Counted from the first letter of the stretch, positions 28,127-36,566 are shown. The stretch: 64,000 nt of DNA from Thalassospira xiamenensis M-5 = DSM 17429 (GCF_000300235.2 NZ_CP004388.1:4348001-4412000), one strand, 5' to 3'. Program-made: numbers and translations. Notes: a model not told the origin generated them from the sequence alone.

Positions 28127-29347
28127 ATGCCTGCACATCACCATCCCGCCCGTAAGAAATTTACCCGGTTTGCATCAAAACAGCCGTTTCAGTTCGGCCT
28201 GCCCAATGTCAGCCCGGACCTCGTGCAGGCATCGGATAATAGCCCGGCCTATCTGACACGCACCTCATCGCTTTTGCGCCAGCAAATTCTTGCCAATGCG
28301 CCATCAGTAAAAATCATATCAGATAGCGTTCAACCTGATGTGCTTGCCCGCGATGCATGGGCCGATACCGATTTTGACCGGAAACGGGTCCTGTTTTTGA
28401 TCCCGGACGATGCGATTGGCGATTGTGTCGGCATGGTTCTGTTTCTACGTGCCTTTGCAACAAAATATCCCGGCGCGAAAATCGCTGTGCTCAATAGCGG
28501 TACGGCGTCTGACATATTCGCCACCATCCCCGATATCACGATCTTTCAGCTTTTCATCTCCGCCAAACGCCTCAAAACATTCGACTATCTGATCGATTTC
28601 AGCGAGATGGAAGGCTGGAAAGATATCGCGACCATGCCGGTTAACCCGGAAGAGGCACTTTGCGAGGCATTCAGAATTCCGCCGATCCCGCTTGCATCCG
28701 AACGCGCACCGAAACTGGCATCGGGTATGAAAATTGGCATCCTGCCAATGGCCTCATCCCCCCTTCGCACCCTTCCCCCGGAACTAGTGCACGAAACCAC
28801 GGAACTCCTTGCACAAGCCGGATTTGAAACCACTCTGATCCTCAACGCCTATCAGGGGGTAATGAAGAAATACAAGGACACGATCGGGTCGTTCGACACG
28901 CCGAATATCCGCGTCGTTGACGGTTTCAAAACCATCGGAAATCTCGTGTCCTTCATCCGGGAACAGGATTATGTCGTGCTGGCCGATAGCGGACCTGCCC
29001 ATATCACCAAGCTGTTTCAAACGCCCGGCATTGGCATCTATAGCTCGGCCTCTGCCACCGTTTTACAGGGCCGCCACCACAACCTTTACCCTTGGCAAAG
29101 CAGTTATAAAGGCGAGTTCTGCGAAGCGCCCTGCGGGCTTGCAAAATTGCGCGCAACCACATCGGGTGAAATCGGCTGCATGGGTAGCCTCAGCCTTCCG
29201 ATGTGGGAACTCGGAAACCTGCCGGTCAATTCTGACAAAGCACTGGCCGAACGGCTTGTGACCGAAAATCCGGTTCCCTGTGTTGCCGACCTTGTCGCAC
29301 AGAAAGACCGCTTTTTAGCTTTTCTGCGTCAGGATATCGGGATCTGA
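28127..29347 (+). CDS. family 9 glycosyltransferase (heptosyltransferase-like)
   Basis: A 406-residue GT-B-type protein resembling ADP-heptose:LPS heptosyltransferases. The N-terminal Rossmann part has RVLFLIPDDAIGDCVGMVLFLRAFATKYPGAKI. The C-terminal donor-binding half has MKIGILPMASSPLRTLPPEL and the signature YVVLADSGPAHITKLFQTPGIGIYSS. I chose the ATG at 28127 (GGAGA upstream); an earlier frame start would overlap the ThiE-like gene by 38 bases. It lacks a signal peptide and should act on the cytoplasmic face during LPS or polysaccharide assembly. Acceptor unknown. Confidence 0.82.
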   Translation: MPAHHHPARKKFTRFASKQPFQFGLPNVSPDLVQASDNSPAYLTRTSSLLRQQILANAPSVKIISDSVQPDVLARDAWADTDFDRKRVLFLIPDDAIGDCVGMVLFLRAFATKYPGAKIAVLNSGTASDIFATIPDITIFQLFISAKRLKTFDYLIDFSEMEGWKDIATMPVNPEEALCEAFRIPPIPLASERAPKLASGMKIGILPMASSPLRTLPPELVHETTELLAQAGFETTLILNAYQGVMKKYKDTIGSFDTPNIRVVDGFKTIGNLVSFIREQDYVVLADSGPAHITKLFQTPGIGIYSSASATVLQGRHHNLYPWQSSYKGEFCEAPCGLAKLRATTSGEIGCMGSLSLPMWELGNLPVNSDKALAERLVTENPVPCVADLVAQKDRFLAFLRQDIGI

Positions 29348-29375
29348 GCCGGAACAACGGATGTTGGACAAAAAA

Positions 29376-29401
29376 GAAAAGGGCGGAAAACCGCCCTTTT
29401 C
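29376..29401. terminator. bidirectional terminator between the glycosyltransferase and porin 1
   Basis: A perfect 11-base stem GAAAAGGGCGG / CCGCCCTTTTC with a four-A loop. It lies between two convergent genes and has the T-rich side on both strands. Confidence 0.93.
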
Positions 29402-29423
29402 AAATCACGCTAATTCCCAGGAA

Positions 29424-30464
29424 TTAGAAGGTCAGTGCCAGACCGGTGACAACGCCGTAACCGTCATTGTCCTCTGCGCCATCGACTTCGTCATCGAACC
29501 AGAAGATCGAGGATTTCCATGCAACGCCGGCACCAAGGGTGTAAGCAAGGCCAAGATCCGCGGTGCTGATTTCACCGGTACCGTTACCACGGCTGCCATT
29601 GCCATATTCGGCATAACCATAGGTCAGAGATACAGCTGCGGCATCCATTTCATAGGAAACACCAACGTCGAACTGATCGGTATCGTCCGGATTGCGGCTA
29701 CCTTCGCTGAAGCCATAGTCATCATCTGTATGTGAATAGGAACCGCCAACGGTAAAGTTGCCGAAACCAACATTCAGACCGCCACCAACAAGGTTACCTT
29801 CACCCCAGTTTTCGCCAATCGCGGAAACGCCGAGTGATATACCGTTAAAGTCACCCATGTATTCAAGCGCACCGGAAACGATGTTGTCGCCAGATCCGTT
29901 AAAGTTGTTGTAGGAAGAAGTCCCGCCAATTTCGGTGGCACCATTGCGATTGCTGTCATCAGCAAATGATACACCCGCACGGAAGCCACCAAGGCTCGGC
30001 GTAAAGTAGGTCACTCGGTTTTGGTCACCAGTAGGAATGGTGGTATCGATCAGATAGGAGTTAACCCAGATGTCGAGGTCACCATCGTTAACACCGACCG
30101 GACCGACTGCCGGTGCAACAATCTGCATCGAGTCGGCTGCACTATCGTTTTTGCCCATTTCGATACGACCGAAATTGCCGCTGACATACAGGTACTGTTC
30201 GTCAATCTGGTCGCTGGAAGTTTCACCTTCCAGTTCGACCACCGCACCAACTTCAATACCATTATCAAGGGTGGTCGAACCCTTGAAATGAATTTCGGTA
30301 TCAGACTGGAAGGCGTTGTTGCGATCACCGACTTCCTGATCGGCAAAACCGGCCCACTGGTTCATGTAACCACCAACCGACAATTTGATCGGCTCGGACG
30401 CCTGAGCCTGACCGGCAAACGCAACAGCGACAAGTGCACTGGAAGCGATCAATATCTTTTTCAT
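29424..30464 (-). CDS. outer-membrane porin, first of three tandem paralogues
   Basis: A 346-residue general porin of the alphaproteobacterial/betaproteobacterial type. The signal peptide MKKILIASSALVAVAFAGQAQA precedes the conserved first strand SEPIKLSVGGYMNQWAGF. The body alternates strands and Asp/Gly/Asn-rich loops (EIHFKGSTTLDNGIEVGAVVELEGE; EMGKNDSAADSM), and the protein ends in the C-terminal phenylalanine (GLALTF) that BAM recognises. A GAGGGTAAG ribosome-binding site abuts the ATG. It has its own promoter (30534) and terminator (29376). Solute specificity cannot be read. Confidence 0.9.
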   Translation of the reverse strand: MKKILIASSALVAVAFAGQAQASEPIKLSVGGYMNQWAGFADQEVGDRNNAFQSDTEIHFKGSTTLDNGIEVGAVVELEGETSSDQIDEQYLYVSGNFGRIEMGKNDSAADSMQIVAPAVGPVGVNDGDLDIWVNSYLIDTTIPTGDQNRVTYFTPSLGGFRAGVSFADDSNRNGATEIGGTSSYNNFNGSGDNIVSGALEYMGDFNGISLGVSAIGENWGEGNLVGGGLNVGFGNFTVGGSYSHTDDDYGFSEGSRNPDDTDQFDVGVSYEMDAAAVSLTYGYAEYGNGSRGNGTGEISTADLGLAYTLGAGVAWKSSIFWFDDEVDGAEDNDGYGVVTGLALTF

Positions 30465-30533
30465 CTTACCCTCTTGGTTTTGCGTGTGAACCGGGCATTT
30501 GTCTTGAAATATATGCCCGAACTCTCCGGGCTG

Positions 30534-30562
30534 ATAAAACGCTCAAAATGACCATCGGTCAA
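30534..30562 (-). promoter_or_regulatory. promoter of porin 1 with overlapping inverted repeat
   Basis: On the minus strand, TTGACC (30557-30562) and TTTTAT (30534-30539) are spaced by 17 bases, matching the sigma-70 pattern, 70 bases before the porin 1 ATG. The -35 box overlaps a perfect inverted repeat TGACC-ATC-GGTCA at 30549-30561, a likely operator. Porin 2 has the same layout. Confidence 0.65.
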
Positions 30563-30721
30563 TTATTATAGGAAGCAAAATTTATTTTAGTCGTATATAT
30601 GTGGCAAAATACACACACATATACGCAAAACGTATCCATTCCCGAAAAGAAGGACATGCTTTTCGGAATGCTTGTAATTTCAATCGCCTTTATATATGTG
30701 ACTATTGGTCATTTAACTTCC

Positions 30722-30819
30722 TTACTCGAAGCAAAAAGCATTAGAAACATGGCTATCCATGCTCATAGCCAAAGATGACATCATCGCGCAGGCAACACTC
30801 TGCCTGCGCGAATTTTTTT
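30722..30819 (+). ncRNA. candidate small RNA between porins 1 and 2
   Basis: A plus-strand unit with no gene for it to terminate. There is a hairpin GGCTAT/ATAGCC (30751-30770), then a strong terminator hairpin CGCGCAGGCA / TGCCTGCGCG (30785-30810) followed by seven Ts. The T-run exists only on the plus strand, while all neighbouring genes are on the minus strand, so a dedicated plus-strand transcript is implied. A weak -35/-10 pair (TTGTAA, TATGTG) and a TGACT-ATT-GGTCA repeat lie just upstream. A nine-codon frame (MAIHAHSQR, 30749-30778) overlaps the first hairpin. The 5' end is a guess. Confidence 0.45.
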
Positions 30820-30921
30820 ATCGTCACAGCATAGAACAACAAGTTGGGGTCAATTAATATCGACCAAAATATCTTTGGCAGATAACGCACCGTAACCGCC
30901 AAAACACCAGTCATTTCCAAA

Positions 30922-30961
30922 TAAAAAATCCCGCTCAACATTTTTGCAACGCAGCGGGATC
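30922..30961 (-). terminator. second terminator downstream of porin 2
   Basis: The stem ATCCCGCT (30928-30935) / AGCGGGAT (30953-30960) has a 17-base loop, and a six-T run follows on the minus strand. It backs up the stronger hairpin at 30971. Confidence 0.65.
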
Positions 30962-30970
30962 GGCATAAAA

Positions 30971-30996
30971 GAAGGGGGCGAAAAACCGCCCCCTTC
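30971..30996 (-). terminator. main terminator of porin 2
   Basis: A perfect ten-base stem GAAGGGGGCG / CGCCCCCTTC with a six-base loop lies 24 bases after the porin 2 stop. TTTT follows on the minus strand. Confidence 0.9.
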
Positions 30997-31020
30997 AAAT
31001 CGTACTAATTCGGATATGAA

Positions 31021-32049
31021 TTAGAAATCGAGACGCAGACCGGTTACAACACCGTAGCCATCGTTATCAGCGATGGTATCGTTCTCCTGATCGAACCAGA
31101 AGACCGACGAACGCCACGAAACGCCTGCACCAAGAGCATAACGCAGACCAAGGTCAACCGCGCTGATGTCACCGGTACCGAAATCTTCATAACCATAGGT
31201 CAGGGAAACGGCGGCAGCATCCATAGCGTAAGAGACACCAACATCAAATGCGTCCAGATCTTCGCCATCCGGATCGCGCGAGCTCAGACCATAGTCGTCC
31301 TCGGTGTGGCCATAAGAACCACCAACGGTGAAGTTGCCAAAGCCAACATTGGTACCGAAGCCATACCAGCTGCCTTCGCCCTGGTTTTCACCAACAGCTG
31401 ACAGACCGAGCGACACGCCACCGAAGTCATGATTGAATTCAAGACCGGCAGAAATAATGTTGTCACCAGAACCGTTTATGTTGTTATAAGCAGTGGTAGT
31501 GCCAACTTCATTCGCACCATTACGGTTGCTGTCATCTGCAAACGACACGCCGGCACGAAAGCCACCAAAGACCGGGGTGTAGTAGGTCGCACGGTTCTGA
31601 TCACCGCTCGAACGAACGGTATCGATCAGATATGCGTTGGTCCACTGGTCCATGTCGCCGTCGTTAACACCAACCGGGCCGACTGCCGGTGCAGTGATGC
31701 CCATATCATCGGCTGCACTGTCGTCTTTACCAAGCTTGAACTGACCAAAACCACCATTGATATAGAGGTACTGTTCGTCAACCTGGTCACCCGAGGTCTC
31801 ACCTTCAAGCTCGATAACCGCACCAACTTCGATGCCGTTATCAAGAGTGGTCGAACCTTTGAAGTGAACTTCGGTGTCAGACTGGAAAGCATTCCGACGA
31901 CCACCAGCAGCAGTGGTGTCTTCGTCAGAGAAGCCAGCCCACTGTTCCATATAACCGCCAACCGACAGTTTAATCGGTTCGGAAGCCGAAGCCTGGCCTG
32001 CGAAAGCAACAGCGACAAGCGCGCTGGAAGCAACAAGAATCTTTTTCAT
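31021..32049 (-). CDS. outer-membrane porin, second of three tandem paralogues
   Basis: A 342-residue porin very close to its neighbours. The signal peptide ends AGQASA before SEPIKLSVGGYMEQWAGF; the same TEVHFKGSTTLDNGIEVGAV and DSAADDM segments follow, and the C-terminus is GLRLDF. It differs from porin 1 mainly in the surface loops, for example TTAAGGRRNAFQ and the SSRDPDGEDLDAFD stretch. The Shine-Dalgarno GAGGGTAAG is identical to that of porin 1. It has its own promoter at 32126 and paired terminators, so it is a separate transcription unit. Confidence 0.9.
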   Translation of the reverse strand: MKKILVASSALVAVAFAGQASASEPIKLSVGGYMEQWAGFSDEDTTAAGGRRNAFQSDTEVHFKGSTTLDNGIEVGAVIELEGETSGDQVDEQYLYINGGFGQFKLGKDDSAADDMGITAPAVGPVGVNDGDMDQWTNAYLIDTVRSSGDQNRATYYTPVFGGFRAGVSFADDSNRNGANEVGTTTAYNNINGSGDNIISAGLEFNHDFGGVSLGLSAVGENQGEGSWYGFGTNVGFGNFTVGGSYGHTEDDYGLSSRDPDGEDLDAFDVGVSYAMDAAAVSLTYGYEDFGTGDISAVDLGLRYALGAGVSWRSSVFWFDQENDTIADNDGYGVVTGLRLDF

Positions 32050-32125
32050 CTTACCCTCTTTATAATCTGTAGCCGATCAGCAACGCCACATTCCACACAG
32101 CATGGCAACTGATCACTGCGCAAGA

Positions 32126-32154
32126 GTAAAACGGATATAATGACTTATGGTCAA
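32126..32154 (-). promoter_or_regulatory. promoter of porin 2 with overlapping inverted repeat
   Basis: On the minus strand, TTGACC (32149-32154) and TTTTAC (32126-32131) are 17 bases apart, 77 bases before the porin 2 ATG. The -35 box overlaps the inverted repeat TGACT-TAT-GGTCA at 32141-32153, matching the porin 1 promoter in sequence and position. Confidence 0.65.
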
Positions 32155-32446
32155 TTGTTTTAAATGACCAAAGACCAGTTAATGCATCATATGTGACATT
32201 AAAGTCACGAACAATGCCGTAAATTTGTCATATTTTCTGACCAAGTGTATTTCTAATATATCTTTGGCACGCAATCCATTCCATGAATCAGACTTCAAAT
32301 AAAATAAATGACCAATAAATATTAAATCAGAAGTTTGTATCGTACCGTCAGTGAACCATAAATTATCAAGGAACAAGTCTAAGCGATTAACAAAAAAGGG
32401 AGCGATAAAATCGCTCCCTTCTCGGCATTCTTAAAATCCAGATGGA
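32155..32446. other. AT-rich intergenic region between porins 2 and 3
   Basis: The region upstream of the porin 2 promoter. It contains two partial TGACC half-sites (near 32165 and 32309) and long AT stretches. At its right end is the porin 3 terminator (32391-32420). No gene is seen. Confidence 0.5.
32391..32420 (-). terminator. terminator of porin 3
   Basis: A perfect 11-base stem AAGGGAGCGAT / ATCGCTCCCTT with a three-A loop lies 27 bases after the porin 3 stop. A six-base T-run follows on the minus strand. Confidence 0.92.
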
Positions 32447-33466
32447 TTAGAAGGAAAGTGCCAGACCGGTTACAACACCGTAACCATCGTTGTCGTCGGC
32501 GGTGCCAGATGCATCTTCTTCAAACCAGAAGACCGATGACTGCCACGAAACGCCTGCACCAAGGGTGTAAGCCAAGCCCAAAGAAACGCCCTGGTTTTCG
32601 ATGTTGTCTTCTTCATCATCCTGATAAGCATAGCTCAGGCCAACGGAAGCCGCGTCCATAGCATAGGTTACACCGAGGTCAAACGCATCGGTATCCTCAC
32701 CTGCATCCGGATCAACTTTACCGTAGGAACCACCAACAGTGAAATTACCGAAGCCAACGTTAACGCCCGCGCCGTACCAGTTGTCTTCGTCTTGGTTCTC
32801 ACCTTCGACCGACAGGCCGAGCGAGAAACCATCGAAGTCAGCACTGTAAGCAAGAGCACCGGATACGATGTTGTCGCCAGAACCGTTTATGCTGTTATAA
32901 GCAGTGGTAGTACCAACTTCATTCGCACCATTACGGTTGCTGTCATCAGCAAACGAAATACCAGCCTGGAAGCCACCAAACGACGGAGTCATGTAGCTAA
33001 CACGGTTCTGGTCACCACCAAATGCCGGAACGGTATCGATAACGTTCTCAAGGTTAACCCAATCCTCGGTACCACCATCGTTCGGATTCACCGGACCGAC
33101 AGTCGGGGCAAGAACGCTCATCGAGTCAGCAACGCTGTCGTTTTTACCCATTTCGATGCGACCGAAGCCACCATTCACATACAGGAACTGTTCGTCGATC
33201 TGATCACCAGAGGTTTCACCTTCAAGCTCGATGCGAGCACCGATTTCGATGCCGTTATCAAGGGTCGTTGAACCTTGGAAATAGACTTCGGTGTCAGACT
33301 GGAATGCGTTCACACGACCGCTAGCAGCAGTGTTGTCTTCATCAGTGAAGCCAACCCACTGTTCCATGTAACCGCCAACCGAAAGCTTAATCGGCTCGGA
33401 TGCCGAAGCCTGGCCTGCGAAAGCAACAGCGACGATTGCGCTGGAAGCAAACAGAATCTTTTTCAT
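32447..33466 (-). CDS. outer-membrane porin, third of three tandem paralogues
   Basis: A 339-residue porin with signal peptide MKKILFASSAIVAVAFAGQASA, the shared SEPIKLSVGGYMEQWVGF strand and C-terminal GLALSF. Its loops are more acidic than those of the other two (PDAGEDTDAFD; YQDDEEDNIENQ). The start at 33466 follows GAGGGAAAAG and gives a proper signal peptide; the frame stays open for 56 more codons without coding character. Its upstream region lacks the TGACC-type inverted repeat seen at porins 1 and 2, so it is probably regulated differently. Confidence 0.9.
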   Translation of the reverse strand: MKKILFASSAIVAVAFAGQASASEPIKLSVGGYMEQWVGFTDEDNTAASGRVNAFQSDTEVYFQGSTTLDNGIEIGARIELEGETSGDQIDEQFLYVNGGFGRIEMGKNDSVADSMSVLAPTVGPVNPNDGGTEDWVNLENVIDTVPAFGGDQNRVSYMTPSFGGFQAGISFADDSNRNGANEVGTTTAYNSINGSGDNIVSGALAYSADFDGFSLGLSVEGENQDEDNWYGAGVNVGFGNFTVGGSYGKVDPDAGEDTDAFDLGVTYAMDAASVGLSYAYQDDEEDNIENQGVSLGLAYTLGAGVSWQSSVFWFEEDASGTADDNDGYGVVTGLALSF

Positions 33467-33709
33467 CTTTTCCCTCAACGTCTTTGCAAGTGCGGAAAAC
33501 CGCCTACAAAAATTAGATGAACGACTTTTCGCCGTTCGGTTCGGGGTAATGGAGCCAGCAAAACTATGGCGCGTCAACAACACTGTGATCGAAAAGATAC
33601 ATTTCCGCATCTTAGTTGCATATTTGACACACATGTTTTTGTTTGCTCAAAGCCTTGTCGGTCCTATAGTGCGGACAGAAATTCTGATGCCTTAGACAAG
33701 GAATGAACT

Positions 33710-34282
33710 GTGCGATTGTCTCTTGTTAAAGTTTTTGCCCCGACTGCAATATGTGTGCTGCTTGCAGCATGTGGTGCGGGCACCCAATCTGAGTATGATA
33801 GTTATCCGGGCTCCGCGCCGGGTGACAAACGTGTTGGAACAACCGGTCGATCGCAAACAATCGCAGACCAGAAAAAAGAAGGGACCCTGTTTGGTCCCGA
33901 CGGTTTTAACTTTCTGGGTGGTGATGAAAGCAAAAATCAGGGCGGCGGCACAGGCATCGGCGTAAACAGCTTCCTGTGGCGGGCATCGCTTGATACGCTC
34001 TCCTTCATGCCGCTCAACTCGGCCGATCCGTTTGGTGGTGTGATCATTACCGACTGGTACAGCCCGCCGGAAACACCAAACGAGCGTTTCAAAATTACCG
34101 GCTATATACTCGGTACCGCCCTTCGCTCCGACGCGATCAAGGTTGCAGTCTTCCGGCAGGTCCGCGTTGGAACGGACCAATGGGCGGATGCTGTGGTTGA
34201 ACCAAGTACGGTAACCGCAATGGAAGACTCGATTCTGACCCGTGCGCGTCAACTGCGCATTGACAGCGCAACCGCACAATAA
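33710..34282 (+). CDS. DUF3576 family lipoprotein
   Basis: A 190-residue protein with a lipoprotein signal (APTAICVLLAACGAG, lipobox LAAC). It has the DUF3576 core: GIGVNSFLWRASLDTLSFMPLNSADPFGGVIITDWY, followed by ERFKITGYILG and the VFRQV strand. The family is alphaproteobacterial and its function is unknown; it commonly sits beside lptE, suggesting an outer-membrane role. It starts at GTG with AGGAA upstream. The next gene begins 15 bases after its stop, so the cluster to holA is probably one operon. Confidence 0.88.
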   Translation: MRLSLVKVFAPTAICVLLAACGAGTQSEYDSYPGSAPGDKRVGTTGRSQTIADQKKEGTLFGPDGFNFLGGDESKNQGGGTGIGVNSFLWRASLDTLSFMPLNSADPFGGVIITDWYSPPETPNERFKITGYILGTALRSDAIKVAVFRQVRVGTDQWADAVVEPSTVTAMEDSILTRARQLRIDSATAQ

Positions 34283-34297
34283 GCATTCTGTTTGGAT

Positions 34298-34987
34298 ATG
34301 CCAGACACACCTATATATGTGTCAGATCAATACAACCCCCATTCGCTGATACGTGAATGGGGGTTTGTCTTGGCCGTTCATCGACCTACATTATCACAAT
34401 ACGGGGATGATCTGCGCGCTGGGCGACTTGCAATCGCGTACGAGATTCTTGACCTGCTTCCCACTCGGGAAAAACAATATGAATTTTCCCGCCAGCCAAA
34501 AAATGCAGGACCGGTTTCAACAGACATCATCGAAAACAATCTGGCAAAGCTTCATTCCCAGATAGGGAGTGATATCTTGTGCCTCACGCTTCTGGCAGAT
34601 GTGCCACTTGATCGTCCTTTGCATATTACCCAAAGCAGCCTGATTGGCCATTGGCGCTGGCTGCGTCAGGTTTGGACCAAACTGGCGATAGGCGAGCAGG
34701 CCTTTACCTTTATGCCTGAAGCCCAGACTCAGAGTTTACAAGATACACCGAAAAGCAAAATTGTAGACCAGCTTGCAAAGGGTCGTTTCAATACGGCCAT
34801 TGCGCACCTGCGCAGCGACTTCAAGTCTCTTTCAAATAACAGCGACTCAGCTAAAGATCTTGAACTCAGACTTTCTTTCATCACGAACCTAACTCTGTTT
34901 TGCCCTTTGATCGGATCGGAACTATTGTATCGTCATGGTCATGCGCCTTTCGGCAAAAACCATCACGCAAAAAATAGCGAGGAATGA
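34298..34987 (+). CDS. unrecognised 229-residue protein between the DUF3576 gene and lptE
   Basis: I do not recognise this family. The protein is soluble-looking with no signal peptide or membrane helix. Visible segments are YNPHSLIREWGFVLAVHRP, LAIAYEILDLLPTREKQYEF and SLIGHWRWLRQVWTKLAIG. The C-terminal half is predicted helical and polar. Its stop overlaps the lptE start (ATGA), so the two are translationally coupled and the gene is almost certainly real. GC content appears lower than in neighbouring genes. The ATG at 34298 is chosen over a TTG two codons earlier; neither has a clear ribosome-binding site. Confidence 0.7.
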   Translation: MPDTPIYVSDQYNPHSLIREWGFVLAVHRPTLSQYGDDLRAGRLAIAYEILDLLPTREKQYEFSRQPKNAGPVSTDIIENNLAKLHSQIGSDILCLTLLADVPLDRPLHITQSSLIGHWRWLRQVWTKLAIGEQAFTFMPEAQTQSLQDTPKSKIVDQLAKGRFNTAIAHLRSDFKSLSNNSDSAKDLELRLSFITNLTLFCPLIGSELLYRHGHAPFGKNHHAKNSEE

Positions 34988-35493
34988 CGTTGCGCGCCCT
35001 GTTATCGATTATCGCCGTGCTTGCCCTGACCGGCCTCACCGCTTGCGGCTTCCGCCCTCTTTATGCCGAGGATAAAGGCGGTGACAGTACCGCGGCCGAT
35101 ATGGCGAGGGTCAAAATATCGATGATGGAAGACCGAATCGGACAAATAACACGTAACGTTCTGGTCGAAACGCTGACCCCGCGCGGCCAAACTGTTCGGC
35201 CGGAATATACCCTCGATATTACTCTTGATGAATCAACTTCCGAACTCGGTTATACCAAGGACAATGAAGCAACCATTGCCGACTATATTTTGAGCGCCCA
35301 GTACCAACTTTCTCGAATTTCCGACTCAAGAATACTCCGTTCAGGTTCTCTTCGCGCCCGAACAACTTACAACCTTGTCGACTCCGACTTTGCCTCACTA
35401 GAAGCAGAGTCCGCCGCCCGCTCAGATGCTGCCCGGAATCTTGCCCGACAGCTTGCCAATCAGGTCGCCGTTGGCCTGCGCAGCGGACGTTAG
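34984..35493 (+). CDS. lptE: LPS-assembly lipoprotein LptE
   Basis: A 169-residue lipoprotein that plugs LptD and helps insert LPS into the outer membrane. The signal peptide ends in the lipobox LTAC, followed by the conserved GFRPLYA. The later LDITLDESTSELGYTKDNEATIADYILSAQYQL and the Ser/Ala-rich C-terminal helix (SAARSDAARNLARQLANQVAVGL) match the alphaproteobacterial form. AGCGAGGA precedes the ATG, which overlaps the upstream stop by four bases. holA follows 13 bases later. Confidence 0.92.
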   Translation: MTLRALLSIIAVLALTGLTACGFRPLYAEDKGGDSTAADMARVKISMMEDRIGQITRNVLVETLTPRGQTVRPEYTLDITLDESTSELGYTKDNEATIADYILSAQYQLSRISDSRILRSGSLRARTTYNLVDSDFASLEAESAARSDAARNLARQLANQVAVGLRSGR

Positions 35494-35506
35494 GTAATAT
35501 CACGCC

Positions 35507-36538
35507 ATGAAGCTCAAGGCGGCACAGGTCGAAAATTTCCTTCGCGCTCCCGATGCCAAGGCGCAACTCGTCCTGATCTATGGCGAGGATGAGGGGCTTG
35601 TACGAGAACGTGCGGTCAGACTTGCCAAGACCGTGGTCGAGGATCTCAAGGACCCATTCCGCGTAATCGAACTTGGCACTGCCCAGCTTAAGGAAGACGC
35701 CAGCCGTCTGCGCGATGAAGCCGCCGCCATCAGTTTTGGTGGCGGGCGCCGTGTGATCCGAATCCGCGACATTGGCGAGGCACAGGCCCCCATCATTACC
35801 GATTTCCTTGCCGATCCCGCCGGTGATGCCCTGATCATCATCGAAGCCGGCAGCCTTGCGTCCAAATCGAAACTGCGTCAGACGGTCGAGAAAGCCGGTA
35901 ATGGCATGGCGCTGCCCTGCTATGCCGATAGCGGACGGGATATCGAAGCCCTGATCAATTCCGTCATGGAAGATCACAAACTGCGCATTGATCGCGATGC
36001 CATACGCTATCTGGTCGGTAATCTCGGCTCTGACAGGATGATTTCACGAAGCGAACTTGAAAAACTGGCTCTTTACGCTCTGAAAGAAGGTCAGGTCACA
36101 TTGGCCGACGCGATGGCCTGTGTCGGGGATAGTTCCGCCCGCCATTATGACGATGTCGTGCAAGCCGTATCCCAGGGCAATGTCGCAAGCCTCGATAGCG
36201 CCCTGACCCGCCTGGTCGAAGAAGGCCTCAATCCGGTTGGCGCACTTCGCATGATGATCGGCTATTTTCAAAAACTGCATCTGGTCAAAGGCCAGATGGC
36301 ACAAGGCACGAATGCCGAACAGGCGATGAAATCGTTGCGTCCCCCCCTGTTTTTCAAGGCCGCAGATCAGTTTCGCGCCAATCTGCAGAATTGGGCATTG
36401 GGAAATCTGCAACGCGCCCTGCAAATCCTGCTAGAAGCCGAAAAGGATTGTAAAAGTGGGCTTGCCATCCCCGAAACCATCGCACACCGCGCGATGATCA
36501 AGGTCGCCGTTGCCCGCCAGAAGCAGGGCAGACGCTAA
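35507..36538 (+). CDS. holA: DNA polymerase III delta subunit
   Basis: A 343-residue clamp-loader subunit that opens the beta clamp. The N-terminal AAA+-like domain begins KAAQVENFLRAPDAKAQLVLIYGEDEGLVRERA. It retains the family features FGGGRRVIRI and DALIIIEAGSLASKSKLR. The helical C-terminal domain includes RYLVGNLGSDRMISRSELEKLALYA. Length is normal. It is the last gene of the DUF3576-lptE-holA cluster and converges on parB. Confidence 0.95.
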   Translation: MKLKAAQVENFLRAPDAKAQLVLIYGEDEGLVRERAVRLAKTVVEDLKDPFRVIELGTAQLKEDASRLRDEAAAISFGGGRRVIRIRDIGEAQAPIITDFLADPAGDALIIIEAGSLASKSKLRQTVEKAGNGMALPCYADSGRDIEALINSVMEDHKLRIDRDAIRYLVGNLGSDRMISRSELEKLALYALKEGQVTLADAMACVGDSSARHYDDVVQAVSQGNVASLDSALTRLVEEGLNPVGALRMMIGYFQKLHLVKGQMAQGTNAEQAMKSLRPPLFFKAADQFRANLQNWALGNLQRALQILLEAEKDCKSGLAIPETIAHRAMIKVAVARQKQGRR

Positions 36539-36566
36539 CGACCGTACATATTTCGCAAAAAGAAAA

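Larger units (their letters stand above)
30465..31020. other. long intergenic region between porins 1 and 2
   Basis: About 555 AT-rich bases. From left to right it holds the porin 1 leader and promoter (30534-30562), an AT-rich stretch with repeated TATATA/CACATATA steps (about 30590-30640), a second copy of the TGACY-N3-GGTCA motif (30709-30721), a candidate small RNA (30722-30819), and two terminators facing the minus strand (30922-30996) that end porin 2 transcription. Confidence 0.7.
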
